DNA from: Bradyrhizobium sp. ORS 285
GTDB taxonomy: Bacteria > Pseudomonadota > Alphaproteobacteria > Rhizobiales > Xanthobacteraceae
Direction: 5' to 3'
Assembly (NCBI RefSeq): GCF_900176205.1
Contig: NZ_LT859959.1
Span: 4,175,001 to 4,239,000 of the forward strand
DNA length: 64,000 nucleotides
The notes beneath the pieces were generated by a model that was not told the DNA's origin, did not search any database, and saw only the letters and a program-made list of their open reading frames with translations. A program made the position numbers and the translations under genes. Positions 38,087 to 47,418 of this stretch are shown here, piece after piece. The stretch's first letter is position 1, and every line of letters begins with the position of its first letter.

Positions 38087-40477
38087 ATGATCAAAAAGCG
38101 CGACATCGGCTTCCCTCCGCGGGAGGCCATCGTCGCCTTCATCCGCGCCAATCCGGGCAAGATTGGCACCAAGGACATCGCGCGCGAGTTCGGCCTGAAG
38201 AACGCCGACCGCGCAGCACTCAAAGAGCTGCTGCGCGAGCTCATCGCCGACGGCACGGTCAAGAAGAGCGGCCGCAAGAAGATCGTCGAGCCCGCGACAT
38301 TGCCGGCGACACTGGTGGCCGACATCACCGGCCGTGACAGCGATGGCGAGTTGATTGCAAAGCCGGCCGAATGGGACGAGGCCGAGCAGTCCGAGCCGCC
38401 GCGCATCCGCATCTACGCCTCTCGCTTGGCCAAGCCAGGCGCCACCGCCGGCGTCGGCGATCGCGCCCTGCTCCGCGTCGAGCCGATCAATGATACCGAC
38501 GGGATCGCCTATCGCGGCCGTGTGCTGAAGGTGCTCGACCAGGCGCGCAACCGCGTGCTCGGCATCTTCAAGAGCAACCCCAATGGCAACGGCGGCCGCC
38601 TGATCCCGGTCGACAAGAAGCAGGCCGGACGCGAGCTGTCGATTGCCCCTGGCGATACGAAGGATGCCCAGGACGGCGACCTCATCAGCGTCGATCTGCT
38701 GCGCGGCCGCGGCTATGGCCTGCCCGCGGGACGCGTCAAGGAGCGCTACGGCTCGGTCGCGACCGAGAAGGCGATCAGCCTGATCGCTATCCATGCCCAC
38801 GAGATCCCGATGGAGTTCTCGGCTGCTGCCGTTGCAGAAGCCGAGGCGGCGCAGCCGGCGACCCTGAAGGGCCGCGAGGACTGGCGCGAGCTGCCGCTGG
38901 TCACAATCGATCCGCCCGACGCCAAGGACCATGACGACGCCGTTCACGCCGAGCCGGATCCCGACCCGAACAATGTCGGCGGCTTCATCCTCCATGTCGC
39001 GATCGCCGACGTCGCCTACTACGTGCGTCCGGGCTCGGCGCTCGATCGCGACGCGCTGATCCGCGGCAACTCGGTCTACTTCCCCGACCGCGTCGTGCCG
39101 ATGCTGCCGGAGCGCATCTCCAACAATCTGTGCTCGCTGGTGCCGGGCGAGGCGCGCGGCGCGCTCGCGGTGCGCATGGTGATGGGCGCCGACGGTCGCA
39201 AGCGCTCGCACTCGTTCCACCGCGTGCTGATGCGCTCGGCCGCAAAGCTCTCCTACGCGCAGGCGCAGGCCGCCATCGACGGCAAGCCGGACGACGTCAC
39301 GGGTCCCCTGCTCGAGCCGATCCTCAAGCCGCTCTACGCTGCCTATGAGGTCGCCAAGCGCGGCCGCGACGCGCGCGATCCGCTCGATCTCGATCTTCCC
39401 GAGCGCAAGATCCTGCTGAAGACGGACGGCACCGTCGACCGCGTCGTCGTGCCGGAGCGGCTCGACGCGCACCGGCTCATCGAGGAGTTCATGATCCTCG
39501 CCAATGTCGCCGCGGCGGAAGCGCTGGAGAAGAAGGCGCTGCCGCTGATCTACCGCGTGCATGACGAGCCGACGGTCGAGAAGGTGCATGCGCTGCAGGA
39601 GTTCCTGAAGACGCTCGACGTGCCCTTCGCCAAGTCGGGCGCGCTGCGGCCGTCGCTGTTCAACCGCGTGCTGACCTTGGTCGCCGGCCAGGATTACGAG
39701 AAGCTCGTCAACGAGGTCGTGCTGCGCTCGCAGGCGCAGGCCGAGTACTCCTCGGAAAACTACGGGCATTTCGGCCTGAACTTGCGCCGCTACGCCCACT
39801 TCACCTCGCCGATCCGCCGCTATGCCGACCTCGTCGTCCATCGCGGGCTGCTGCGCGCGCTGGGTCTCGGCGACGGCGCCCTGCCCGACAGCGAGACGCC
39901 GGATCATCTGGCCGAGGTCGCGGCGCAGATCTCGGTAACGGAGCGGCGCGCGATGAAGGCCGAGCGCGAAACCGCCGACCGGCTGATCGCGCATCACCTC
40001 GCCGACCGCGTCGGCGCGACCTTCCAGGGCCGCATCTCCGGCGTCACCCGCGCGGGCCTCTTCATCAAGCTCGAGGACACCGGCGCCGACGGCCTGGTTC
40101 CGATCCGAACCCTCGGCACGGAATATTTCGATTACGACGAGACGCGCCATGCGCTGATCGGCCAGCGCAGTGGTGCCATGCACCGGCTCGGTGACGTCGT
40201 CGACGTGCGTCTGGTAGAAGCTCAGCCAGTGGCCGGCGCGCTGCGCTTCGAGCTGCTGACGCAGGCCGATGTCCTGGTGTCGCGGCATCCGCGCGGCGCC
40301 GGACCGAGGCGCAAGAATACCGTCGGGACGAACGCCAAAGCGGTTGCCAAGGCGACCAAGCGGGGCAAGTCCGAAGCGCGCACGAAGCATAAAGACAAGA
40401 GCCGTAAGAAAAGCCAGAAGGCAGGGGCAAAACGCAAGCCCGGCACATCGAAGAAAGGCCAATCATGGACGCCATGA
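38087..40477 (+). CDS. rnr: ribonuclease R
   Basis: 796 residues. This 3'-5' exoribonuclease degrades structured RNA. A winged-helix N-terminus (IVAFIRANPGKIGTKDIARE) is followed by cold-shock domains, the RNB catalytic domain with the acidic cluster IDPPDAKDHDDAVHAEPD, and HFTSPIRRYADLVVHRGL. A C-terminal S1 domain (TFQGRISGVTRAGLFIKLED) ends in a lysine-rich tail. The start at 38087 is 4 bp after topA. An open frame before it overlaps topA and has no similarity. It overlaps the next gene by 13 bp. Confidence 0.97.
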   Translation: MIKKRDIGFPPREAIVAFIRANPGKIGTKDIAREFGLKNADRAALKELLRELIADGTVKKSGRKKIVEPATLPATLVADITGRDSDGELIAKPAEWDEAEQSEPPRIRIYASRLAKPGATAGVGDRALLRVEPINDTDGIAYRGRVLKVLDQARNRVLGIFKSNPNGNGGRLIPVDKKQAGRELSIAPGDTKDAQDGDLISVDLLRGRGYGLPAGRVKERYGSVATEKAISLIAIHAHEIPMEFSAAAVAEAEAAQPATLKGREDWRELPLVTIDPPDAKDHDDAVHAEPDPDPNNVGGFILHVAIADVAYYVRPGSALDRDALIRGNSVYFPDRVVPMLPERISNNLCSLVPGEARGALAVRMVMGADGRKRSHSFHRVLMRSAAKLSYAQAQAAIDGKPDDVTGPLLEPILKPLYAAYEVAKRGRDARDPLDLDLPERKILLKTDGTVDRVVVPERLDAHRLIEEFMILANVAAAEALEKKALPLIYRVHDEPTVEKVHALQEFLKTLDVPFAKSGALRPSLFNRVLTLVAGQDYEKLVNEVVLRSQAQAEYSSENYGHFGLNLRRYAHFTSPIRRYADLVVHRGLLRALGLGDGALPDSETPDHLAEVAAQISVTERRAMKAERETADRLIAHHLADRVGATFQGRISGVTRAGLFIKLEDTGADGLVPIRTLGTEYFDYDETRHALIGQRSGAMHRLGDVVDVRLVEAQPVAGALRFELLTQADVLVSRHPRGAGPRRKNTVGTNAKAVAKATKRGKSEARTKHKDKSRKKSQKAGAKRKPGTSKKGQSWTP

Positions 40478-40929
40478 GCTCAACGCCCCGCGCATTGCCC
40501 CAAGCTTTGCCCCAGACTTGGACCCGCGACACCGGCCTCGCCGAGAAGCGCGACGTCTGGACCGCGATGAAGCGCGGCCTGCGCTGCCGCTGCCCGCGCT
40601 GCGGCCAGGGCAAGCTGTTCCGCGCCTTCCTGAAAGTGGCCGACAATTGCGATCGCTGCGGCCAGGATTTCTCCGGCCATCGCGCCGACGATCTGCCCGC
40701 CTATCTCGTCATCGTCATCGTCGGCCACATCATCGTGCCGATGGCGCTGTCGATCGAGACCAACTACGCGCCGCCGGTCGCGCTGCAGCTCGCGGTGTAT
40801 TTGCCGGTCACGCTGATCTCGTCGCTCGCCTTGATTCAGCCGATCAAGGGCGCCGTGGTCGGGCTGCAATGGGCGTTCCGCATGCACGGCTTCGACGACA
40901 ATCCGGCAGACGGCATTCCGCCGGTTTGA
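40465..40929 (+). CDS. DUF983 family membrane protein
   Basis: 154 residues. The N-terminal part holds a zinc-ribbon-like CRCPRCGQGKLF and a second pair DNCDRCGQDF, followed by two transmembrane helices (LVIVIVGHIIVPMALSI and LAVYLPVTLISSLALIQ), as in DUF983 proteins. It overlaps the end of rnr; the second ATG at 40474 is also possible. Function is unknown. The family often lies near cytochrome-oxidase assembly genes, but not here. Confidence 0.87.
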   Translation: MDAMSSTPRALPQALPQTWTRDTGLAEKRDVWTAMKRGLRCRCPRCGQGKLFRAFLKVADNCDRCGQDFSGHRADDLPAYLVIVIVGHIIVPMALSIETNYAPPVALQLAVYLPVTLISSLALIQPIKGAVVGLQWAFRMHGFDDNPADGIPPV

Positions 40930-40967
40930 GCGGATTGATCAACTCATAAGAAAAAAACGGGGAGGCT

Positions 40968-41726
40968 ATGAGCGAGACGGCACAGGCGACGAGCGCGCCG
41001 GCGGGCAAGCCCGCCGAGAAGGAAGCGGATCATCATCCCTACACCAAGCCGCGCGATGCCGCGACGTTGATCCTGGTCGACCGCAGCGGCGCCGTGCCGA
41101 AGGTGCTGGTCGGCAAGCGCCACGACAAGGTCGTGTTCATGCCCGGCAAGTTCGTCTTCCCCGGCGGCCGCGTCGACAAGACCGATCACCGCATCCCGGT
41201 CGCCGCTCCCATGCCGGCCGAGCTCGAAGCCAACCTGTTCAAGGGCAAGCCGCAAACCACAGCGTCGCGCGCTAAATCGCTGGCCGTCGCCGCGATCCGC
41301 GAAGCCTGCGAGGAGACGGGTCTCTGTCTCGGCCGCAAGGTCGACGGCCCCGCGCCGAAGCTCGAAGGCCCCTGGGCGCCCTTCACTGAAGCCGGCCTCC
41401 TGCCCGATCCCTCCGGCCTGTTCCTGATCGCCCGCGCCATCACCCCGCCCGGCCGCATCAAGCGCTTCGACACCCGCTTCTTCACAGCGGATGCCTCCGC
41501 CATCACCCACCGCGTCGACGGCGTCATCCACGCCGATGCCGAGCTGGTCGAACTGGTCTGGGTCGAGCTCGGCTCCAAGCCGCTGGCCGATTTGCACCCG
41601 ATGACCAAGAACGTCCTCCACGAACTCGACAAGCGCCTCGCCACCGGCCCGCTCCGCCACGACGCTGACGTGCCGTTCTTCCACTTTTACGGCGGCAAAA
41701 TGCAGAAGGACGTGCTGGGCGCGTAG
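40968..41726 (+). CDS. Nudix hydrolase with expanded Nudix box
   Basis: 252 residues. The core reads MPGKFVFPGGRVDKTDHR, then about 38 residues later AAIREACEETGL, so the G-x5-E part and the REUxEExGU part of the Nudix box are separated by an insertion. This is the pattern of the NUDT7/NUDT19 (CoA or acyl-CoA diphosphatase-like) group. The first ~25 residues are low-complexity. It lies 38 bp after the DUF983 gene, GGAGG precedes the ATG, and it closes the topA-rnr run. Its substrate is unproven. Confidence 0.88.
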   Translation: MSETAQATSAPAGKPAEKEADHHPYTKPRDAATLILVDRSGAVPKVLVGKRHDKVVFMPGKFVFPGGRVDKTDHRIPVAAPMPAELEANLFKGKPQTTASRAKSLAVAAIREACEETGLCLGRKVDGPAPKLEGPWAPFTEAGLLPDPSGLFLIARAITPPGRIKRFDTRFFTADASAITHRVDGVIHADAELVELVWVELGSKPLADLHPMTKNVLHELDKRLATGPLRHDADVPFFHFYGGKMQKDVLGA

Positions 41727-41809
41727 CATCGACGCGGCGATGCACTCGCTTCTCGCGAATGAACTCCGCTGCGCTCGCAATGAGACGGCGATCACGCCAA
41801 CACAACAAA

Positions 41810-41968
41810 GGTGTTGTCCCGGACAAGCCGCGACGCGCGCAAGCGCGACGCTGCGCTGATCCGGGACCCATACTCTGCGGCGGTCGTGATAGGTACAAAT
41901 GCCAATGACCAGCCTGCCTCGAACTCCTCCCTGGGGGTATGGGTCCCGGCGTTCGCCGGGACGACACC
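41810..41968. repeat. dispersed intergenic palindrome with nested inverted arms
   Basis: Outer arms GGTGTTGTCCCGG (41810-41822) and CCGGGACGACACC (41956-41968) pair almost perfectly, and inner arms CCGGGACCCATAC (41861-41873) and GTATGGGTCCCGG (41937-41949) pair perfectly. The gene-free gap 41727-42116 also holds a partial copy of another family (CTGCGCTCGCAATGA at about 41768). I recognise such arms from Bradyrhizobium intergenic repeats, from memory. Confidence 0.8.
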
Positions 41969-42116
41969 GTTGATTGGGTCGGCTGCTCGACTCTCATCGA
42001 CATGAGCGTGCTACGCGCGGCCCCAAAAACGAAATCGTGTTCTGCGGCGGGTTGCTGACACGCATTGGCAGAGTTCCTATCTCCTGAAAGACAGCAACCA
42101 TCCGCGGACGCCCCTC

Positions 42117-43442
42117 ATGGCCCCTCGTCAACTCAAGCTCGGCGCCTTCATGCGCCCGGTGTCGATCCATACCGGCGCGTGGCGCTATCCCGGCGCCTGG
42201 CCGGACGCCAATTTCAACTTCGCGCATCTGAAGCAGCTGATCCGCAAGCTCGAGGCCGGCAAGTTCGACGCCTTCTTCATGGCGGATCACCTCGCCGTGC
42301 TGAACATGCCGATCGATGCGCTCAAGCGCAGCCATACCGTGACCTCGTTCGAGCCGTTCACGCTGCTGTCGGCATTGTCGGCGGTCACAGAGAACATCGG
42401 CCTGATCGCGACGGGATCGACCACGTTCGACGAGCCCTATCACGTCGCCCGCCGCTTCGCCTCGCTCGACCATATCTCGGGCGGGCGTGCGGGGTGGAAT
42501 ATCGTCACCACGTCGAACCCCGACGCCGCGCTGAACTTCGGTCTCGACGATCACATGGAGCACGCCGAGCGCTACAAGCGCGCCCGCGAATTCTACGACG
42601 TCGTCACGGGGCTCTGGGACTCCTTCGCCGACGACGCCTTCGTGCGCGATGTCGAGAGCGGGCTGTTCTTCGATCCCGAAAAGATGCATGTGCTCGACCA
42701 CAAGGGCAAATACCTGAAAGTCCGCGGCCCGCTGAACATCGCCCGTCCGGTGCAGGGCTGGCCGGTCATCGTTCAGGCGGGCGCGTCCGAGGACGGCAAG
42801 CAGCTCGCGGCCGAGACGGCGGAAGCCGTGTTCACCGGCGGCGGCAGCCTCGCCGATGGCCAAAAACTCTATGCCGACATCAAGGGCCGCATGGAGAAGG
42901 TCGGGCGCAACCCGGAGCATCTGAAGATCCTGCCCGGCGCCTTCGTCGTGGTCGGCGACAGCGTCGATGAAGCGAAGGAGAAGCGCGCGCTGCTCGACAG
43001 CCGGGTGCACTACGACAGCGCCATCGCCTCGCTCTCGGTCATCCTCGGCACCGATGCCTCGGGCTTTGATCCCGACGGCCCGCTGCCCGAGATCCCCGAG
43101 ACCAACGCCTCCAAGAGCGGCCGCCAGCGCCTGGTCGACGTCGCCGCCCGCGACAAGCTGACGGTGCGGCAGTTGGCGCAGCGGGTCGGCGGCTATGGCG
43201 GGCTCGCCTTCGTCGGGACGGCAAAAACCATCGCCGACCAGATGCAGGACTGGCTGGAGAGCCGCGGCTCGGACGGCTTTAACATCATGTTCCCGTTCCT
43301 GCCGGCCGGGCTCGACGACTTCGTGGACAAGGTGATTCCCGAGCTGCAGCGCCGCGGGATCTTCCGGACGGAATACGAAGGCCCCACCTTGCGGGACAAT
43401 CTCGGCCTGCCCCGGCCGAAAAACCGGTTCTTCGCGGCCTAG
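42117..43442 (+). CDS. LLM-class flavin-dependent monooxygenase (NtaA/SnaA/DszA family)
   Basis: 441 residues with a TIM-barrel luciferase-like fold. Family signatures are LKLGAFMRPVSIHTGAWRYP at the N-terminus, FDAFFMADHLAVLN, RFASLDHISGGRAGWNIVTT and WPVIVQAGASEDGK, typical of FMNH2-dependent monooxygenases acting on nitrilotriacetate, pristinamycin or dibenzothiophene sulfone. The flavin reductase partner is not adjacent. It begins after a repeat-bearing gap of 390 bp and is followed by rpmG. The substrate cannot be inferred. Confidence 0.92.
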   Translation: MAPRQLKLGAFMRPVSIHTGAWRYPGAWPDANFNFAHLKQLIRKLEAGKFDAFFMADHLAVLNMPIDALKRSHTVTSFEPFTLLSALSAVTENIGLIATGSTTFDEPYHVARRFASLDHISGGRAGWNIVTTSNPDAALNFGLDDHMEHAERYKRAREFYDVVTGLWDSFADDAFVRDVESGLFFDPEKMHVLDHKGKYLKVRGPLNIARPVQGWPVIVQAGASEDGKQLAAETAEAVFTGGGSLADGQKLYADIKGRMEKVGRNPEHLKILPGAFVVVGDSVDEAKEKRALLDSRVHYDSAIASLSVILGTDASGFDPDGPLPEIPETNASKSGRQRLVDVAARDKLTVRQLAQRVGGYGGLAFVGTAKTIADQMQDWLESRGSDGFNIMFPFLPAGLDDFVDKVIPELQRRGIFRTEYEGPTLRDNLGLPRPKNRFFAA

Positions 43443-43478
43443 GGGCCGAGAATCTGCCCCGGATCTCGCCCGGCAACC

Positions 43479-43506
43479 TTGACTTTGGGGGCTGGCTGGG
43501 TAGGTT
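43479..43506 (+). promoter_or_regulatory. candidate sigma-70-like promoter of rpmG
   Basis: TTGACT (43479-43484) and TAGGTT (43501-43506) are separated by 16 bases, about 65 bp upstream of the rpmG start. The -35 match is good and the -10 match moderate. Confidence 0.35.
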
Positions 43507-43571
43507 GCCGGCCAACGGCGCCCCCTCTTTGGCCGGCGTCCACCCCCGATTCCATTGCAGAGGTTCAAGAC

Positions 43572-43739
43572 ATGGCCAAAGCGGTCACCATCAAGGTCAA
43601 GCTCGTGTCGTCGGCCGACACCGGCTTCTATTACGTTGCCAAGAAGAATTCGCGCACCATGACCGACAAGATGGTCAAGAAGAAGTACGACCCGGTCGCG
43701 CGCAAGCACGTCGAATTCCGCGAAGCCAAGATCAAGTAA
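43572..43739 (+). CDS. rpmG: 50S ribosomal protein L33
   Basis: 55 residues: a small basic protein of the large ribosomal subunit near the E site. [20 protein letters not shown] is the normal N-terminus, and it ends with [12 protein letters not shown]. It is the zinc-free (C-minus) form, lacking the CxxC pairs. The start at 43572 is internal to a longer open frame that lacks similarity upstream. A terminator follows at 43777. Confidence 0.97.
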   Translation: MAKAVTIKVKLVSSADTGFYYVAKKNSRTMTDKMVKKKYDPVARKHVEFREAKIK

Positions 43740-43776
43740 GTGCTCAAGTAAGATCGCGGATCTGCTTTCGACTTCG

Positions 43777-43801
43777 ACGGGGCCGTTCGGCCCCGTTTTT
43801 T
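43777..43801 (+). terminator. Rho-independent terminator of rpmG
   Basis: An 8-bp stem ACGGGGCC/GGCCCCGT with a GTTC loop runs into a T6 tract. It lies 38 bp after the rpmG stop. Confidence 0.95.
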
Positions 43802-43986
43802 ATTGCGCCTCCCTCTCGCTCGATCGGCCAAGCCAAGGCCGGCCGCCGGTAATATTCGCCGGTCGGTTGGAATTGAGGTTCCGGCCGTAAGGAACCATCA
43901 ACCAAACCCATGCAAATTCAGGGTAGAGAAGCACCCGCGCGTCGGCGGGGCCTCCTCCTGTTCACCCAGCTTACCGGGCCCTTGCG

Positions 43987-45339
43987 ATGACCGACCCACA
44001 GACCCTGCAGTCTCGTCTCGACTTCATCGGCATCGACAATGCGACCCGCGAACATCTGCGCGAGCTGCGGCCGCTGATCGGCAAGGTGCTGCCCGGCCTG
44101 CTCGACCAGTTCTATGCCCATGTCGGCAAGGTCCCCTCGCTCGCCAAGATGTTCTCCAGCCAGGCCGCCATGCGCCACGCCCACAAGGCCCAGCTCGACC
44201 ATTGGATGTCGCTGGCATCGGCCAAGTTCGACGCTGACTACGTGAAATCGGTGACCCGCATCGGCCAGGCCCACAACCGGATGGGGCTGGAGCCGCGCTG
44301 GTACATCGCCGGCTATTCGCTGATCGTCACCGGCTTGCAGAAGGCGATCGAGACCGAGCTGTCCGACGGCTGGTTCGCTGGCCAGGCCGCGCGCGAGAAG
44401 AAGGCGGCGCTGCAGGCGGCGATCACCAAGGCCGCGATGATCGACATGGACCTCGCGATCTCGGTCTATCTCGACGCCGCCAAGACCGAGCAGCACACCG
44501 CCATGCAGCGCATGGCCGACGAGTTCGAATCCACCGTGGGCCAGATCATCAACAAGGTCCATGCCGACGCGCGCACGCTCGAGGTTTCGGCCAATACGCT
44601 GAGCAAGACTGCCGAGCAGACCCAGCAGCTGTCGACCAGCGCCGCCGCGGCCTCCGGACAAGTCTCGGCCACGGTGCAGTCGGTCGCATCGGCCGCGGGT
44701 GAGATGACATCGTCGGTCCACGAGATCGGCCGCCGCGTGACGGAATCGACCAGCATCGCCAAGGAAGCGGTCCGCCAGATCGAGCAGACCGATGTCGGGA
44801 TCAGCGAGCTGTCGCGCACCGCCGAGCGCATCGGCGATGTCTTGAAGCTGATCACCTCGATCGCGGCCCAGACCAACCTGCTCGCGCTGAATGCCACCAT
44901 CGAGGCGGCCCGCGCCGGCGATGCCGGCCGCGGTTTTGCGGTGGTCGCCTCGGAGGTCAAGGCGCTGGCGTCGCAGACCGCCAAGGCGACCGAGGAGATC
45001 GGCCAGCAGATCGAGGGCATCCAGAACGCGACGCAGTCGTCGGTAGCCTCGATCAAGCAGATCGGCGGCACCATCCAGCAGATTTCGGAAATCGCCGCCG
45101 GCATCGCCGCGGCCGTCGAGCAGCAGGGCGCCGCCACGGGACAGATCTCGCGCAACGTCCAGGAGGTCGCCGGCGGCACAGCGCGCGTCGCCGGCAACAT
45201 CGGTGACGTCAGCAAGGGCGCTGACGCCACCGGATCCGCGTCCTCCCAAGTCCTCACGTCAGCACACTCGCTGTCGCGCGAGAGCGATCGGCTGAAGGAC
45301 GAGCTGGAGAAATTCCTGCGGAAGGTCCGCGCCGCCTGA
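43987..45339 (+). CDS. globin-coupled methyl-accepting chemotaxis protein (HemAT-like)
   Basis: 450 residues without transmembrane segments, so a soluble cytoplasmic transducer. Residues about 10-160 are a globin-sensor domain; the proximal heme histidine is probably His96 in [20 protein letters not shown]. The MCP signalling domain follows, with the hairpin tip [20 protein letters not shown] and [15 protein letters not shown]. It should sense oxygen, CO or NO and control CheA activity. No che genes lie nearby, so it acts as an orphan transducer. The start ATG directly follows GCCCTTGCG with no strong ribosome-binding site. Confidence 0.93.
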   Translation: MTDPQTLQSRLDFIGIDNATREHLRELRPLIGKVLPGLLDQFYAHVGKVPSLAKMFSSQAAMRHAHKAQLDHWMSLASAKFDADYVKSVTRIGQAHNRMGLEPRWYIAGYSLIVTGLQKAIETELSDGWFAGQAAREKKAALQAAITKAAMIDMDLAISVYLDAAKTEQHTAMQRMADEFESTVGQIINKVHADARTLEVSANTLSKTAEQTQQLSTSAAAASGQVSATVQSVASAAGEMTSSVHEIGRRVTESTSIAKEAVRQIEQTDVGISELSRTAERIGDVLKLITSIAAQTNLLALNATIEAARAGDAGRGFAVVASEVKALASQTAKATEEIGQQIEGIQNATQSSVASIKQIGGTIQQISEIAAGIAAAVEQQGAATGQISRNVQEVAGGTARVAGNIGDVSKGADATGSASSQVLTSAHSLSRESDRLKDELEKFLRKVRAA

Positions 45340-45353
45340 CCGGCGCTTGCGAA

Positions 45354-45584
45354 CTACATGCCGTGGCTCTGGAATACCGCCGAGCAGCGCTTGCTGAGCT
45401 TGGCGCGGTTCTGCGTCAGGCAGTTCTGCACGCCGAAATCATCGCCGAGCTGAGCGCGGCAGAAGCGCTTGGCGTCTCCGGCGCACGCCTTCTGCTCCTG
45501 CGGCGTGCCCATATGGCCCTGCGCCAGGGCAAACGACGGCAGAACGGACAGCGACACGGCAACCGCGAACATCAGCTTTGTCAT
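45354..45584 (-). CDS. small secreted cysteine-containing protein
   Basis: 76 residues with a signal peptide (MTKLMFAVAVSLSVLPSFALA, cleaved after ALA) and a short mature domain with four cysteines in CAGDAKRFC and NCLTQNRAKLSKRC. The spacing resembles cysteine-rich (GLG1-like) repeats common in rhizobial small exported proteins. AAGGAGG lies 7 bases before the ATG at 45584. The mature protein should be periplasmic with two disulfides. Function is unknown. Confidence 0.85.
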   Translation of the reverse strand: MTKLMFAVAVSLSVLPSFALAQGHMGTPQEQKACAGDAKRFCRAQLGDDFGVQNCLTQNRAKLSKRCSAVFQSHGM

Positions 45585-45771
45585 TGGGATTCCTCCTTGG
45601 GGCCCAGACAAACGTCCGCCGCGCCGGGCGGTTCCGGCTCGCACCTCCGGCGTCCGAAACCGATGTTGCAGCGGTTTCAGAGTTGTAACAAAGTACCTTA
45701 TCTGAGGGTTGGACCAACCTGCCGGACCGGTGCTGTCGACCGTAGTTGGCGTCTTGACGAGACAAGAACAA

Positions 45772-46770
45772 ATGAACCTCGAAGATCTGTATCGGCTTCT
45801 CCGCAGCAGCCATGTTCAGGCGCAGGGGATCGTGGACACGATCGATGAGCCGCTGCTGGTTCTCGACGAGAGGGGCGTCGTGCTCGAAGCCAACCGCGCC
45901 TTCTTCGCCACCTTCCTCGTCGAGCGCGACGACACGATCGGGACGCCGCTGTCCAATCTCGGCAATGGCCAGTGGAACATCCCTGAGCTCAAGCGTCTCA
46001 TGGCCGACATTGTCCCGAAATCCGCTGCGGTGATCGACTACGAGGTGACGCACGAGTTTCCGGTCATCGGCCGTCGCACCTTCCTGCTGACGGCCCGGCG
46101 CCTGATCAAGCCGGACAACAACAGCACGCATCTGTTGCTGGTGTTCTCCGACGTGACCGCGAGCAAGGCCAAAGAGCGTGAAAACTCCCTGCTGTTCTCA
46201 GAGCTCCGCCACCGCCTGATCAATCTGCTCGGTGTCGTCCAGGCGATCGCCAACCAGACCGAGACGAAGGGCGTGACGGCGGAGGACTACAAGAGCGCCT
46301 TCCTGGCGCGCTTCCAGGCGCTGGCCAAGGCCCAGGCGCTGATGGCCGGCGGAAGCGGATCCATCGACCTCGCCACGCTCCTGTCTCACATCCTGTCGTC
46401 CTGGAAAGCCGGACAGCTGATGTTGTCGGGAGGGCCCGCGGTGACCGTCCCGGACAAGCAGGTCGTCCCGCTGGCGATGATCGTCAGCGAGCTCGCCACC
46501 AATGCGTTGAAATACGGAGCGCTCGGCCAGGACGGCGGCACGGTCGAGCTGAGCTGGCAGATCACCTCCGCTGCGCCGGAGCAGCGTTCGCTTCACCTCG
46601 TCTGGCAGGAAGCCTGCACGACCCCGGTCTCACCGCCCGATCGCGCAGGCACGGGAACGCTGATCATCGAGGAGATCACGAAATTCAGCCTGCAAGGAAA
46701 GGTGGAACTTAACTTCGACAATGGCGCTTTACGAGCAGACCTCGTTTTTCCACTGACCGAGTCGCGATGA
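45772..46770 (+). CDS. PAS-containing HWE-family sensor histidine kinase
   Basis: 333 residues. A PAS domain (VDTIDEPLLVLDERGVVLEA) lies at the N-terminus. The dimerisation box ELRHRLINLLGVVQAIANQT contains the phospho-accepting histidine, and the ATPase part shows MIVSELATNALKYGAL (N box), LHLVWQE (the W-x-E of HWE kinases) and GTGTLIIEEI (G box). No membrane segment is seen, so it is cytosolic. A TTG at 45709 would add 21 residues but has a poor ribosome-binding site. Its stop overlaps the start of the response regulator (ATGA). Confidence 0.9.
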   Translation: MNLEDLYRLLRSSHVQAQGIVDTIDEPLLVLDERGVVLEANRAFFATFLVERDDTIGTPLSNLGNGQWNIPELKRLMADIVPKSAAVIDYEVTHEFPVIGRRTFLLTARRLIKPDNNSTHLLLVFSDVTASKAKERENSLLFSELRHRLINLLGVVQAIANQTETKGVTAEDYKSAFLARFQALAKAQALMAGGSGSIDLATLLSHILSSWKAGQLMLSGGPAVTVPDKQVVPLAMIVSELATNALKYGALGQDGGTVELSWQITSAAPEQRSLHLVWQEACTTPVSPPDRAGTGTLIIEEITKFSLQGKVELNFDNGALRADLVFPLTESR

Positions 46771-47183
46771 ACGGAAACGGCGATCAAGCCTTCGTTGCAA
46801 TGGCTCGAGCTCGGCTCGTGCTCGTGGTCGAGGACGAATATTTCATCGCCATGGACCTCCAGGCCGTGTTGGCCGACGCGGGCTACGATGTGCTGGGCCC
46901 CGCCAGCACAGCGACGGACGCGCTGAAACTGCTGGACGACAACAGCCCGTCCGCCGCGGTTCTCGATGTCAATTTGGGAGATCATCGCGTGACTCCCGTC
47001 GCTCACGCGCTCGCCGTGAGGCGCATCCCCTTCGTGCTGGCCAGCGCCTACTCCGATCTGGACCTCGCCAACGAGCCTCTGCTCGCCAAAGCGCCGAACG
47101 TGGGGAAGCCGACCGCGCCCGGCCCGCTTCTCGATGCAGTCGGGCGCATGCTCAGCGCAGTGCCAGTCGCGGATGAGCGCTAA
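46767..47183 (+). CDS. single-domain response regulator, partner of the HWE kinase
   Basis: 138 residues forming one receiver domain: acidic pair VVEDEYF, phospho-accepting aspartate in AVLDVNLGD, then FVLASAYSD and the lysine in NVGKPTAP. There is no output domain, as usual for partners of HWE kinases. The 4-bp overlap with the kinase gene indicates translational coupling. Downstream lie two dispersed palindromes. The target of this pair is unknown. Confidence 0.92.
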   Translation: MNGNGDQAFVAMARARLVLVVEDEYFIAMDLQAVLADAGYDVLGPASTATDALKLLDDNSPSAAVLDVNLGDHRVTPVAHALAVRRIPFVLASAYSDLDLANEPLLAKAPNVGKPTAPGPLLDAVGRMLSAVPVADER

Positions 47184-47184
47184 A

Positions 47185-47284
47185 GCATGATCCGGAAAAG
47201 TGCGCAGCGGTTTTCCGAATAGATCATGCGCAAACAACAACCTAAAGCGCGATGATGATTCATCCTGATCTCATCGCGCTTTAG
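47185..47284. repeat. two adjacent dispersed palindromes
   Basis: The first (47185-47229) pairs GCATGATC with GATCATGC and GGAAAA with TTTTCC. The second (47242-47284) pairs CTAAAGCGCGATGA with TCATCGCGCTTTAG perfectly. The first family recurs at 55800-55848. Both are families I remember as frequent in Bradyrhizobium intergenic DNA. Confidence 0.85.
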
Positions 47285-47418
47285 CGGGCGCGATTCCGAT
47301 GACGCCGTCGTGAACGGCACGTCCTTCAACAACGTGCATCATCTGGGCAGGCAGCATCGTCAGGGCAGATCGAGCTGATCCACCCTGCCGAAAGATCTGC
47401 TCACAGCGATGGCCGCAG

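Noticed and set aside
37790..40462. 890-codon minus-strand frame
   Set aside because: Antisense shadow of rnr with arginine- and leucine-rich nonsense sequence.
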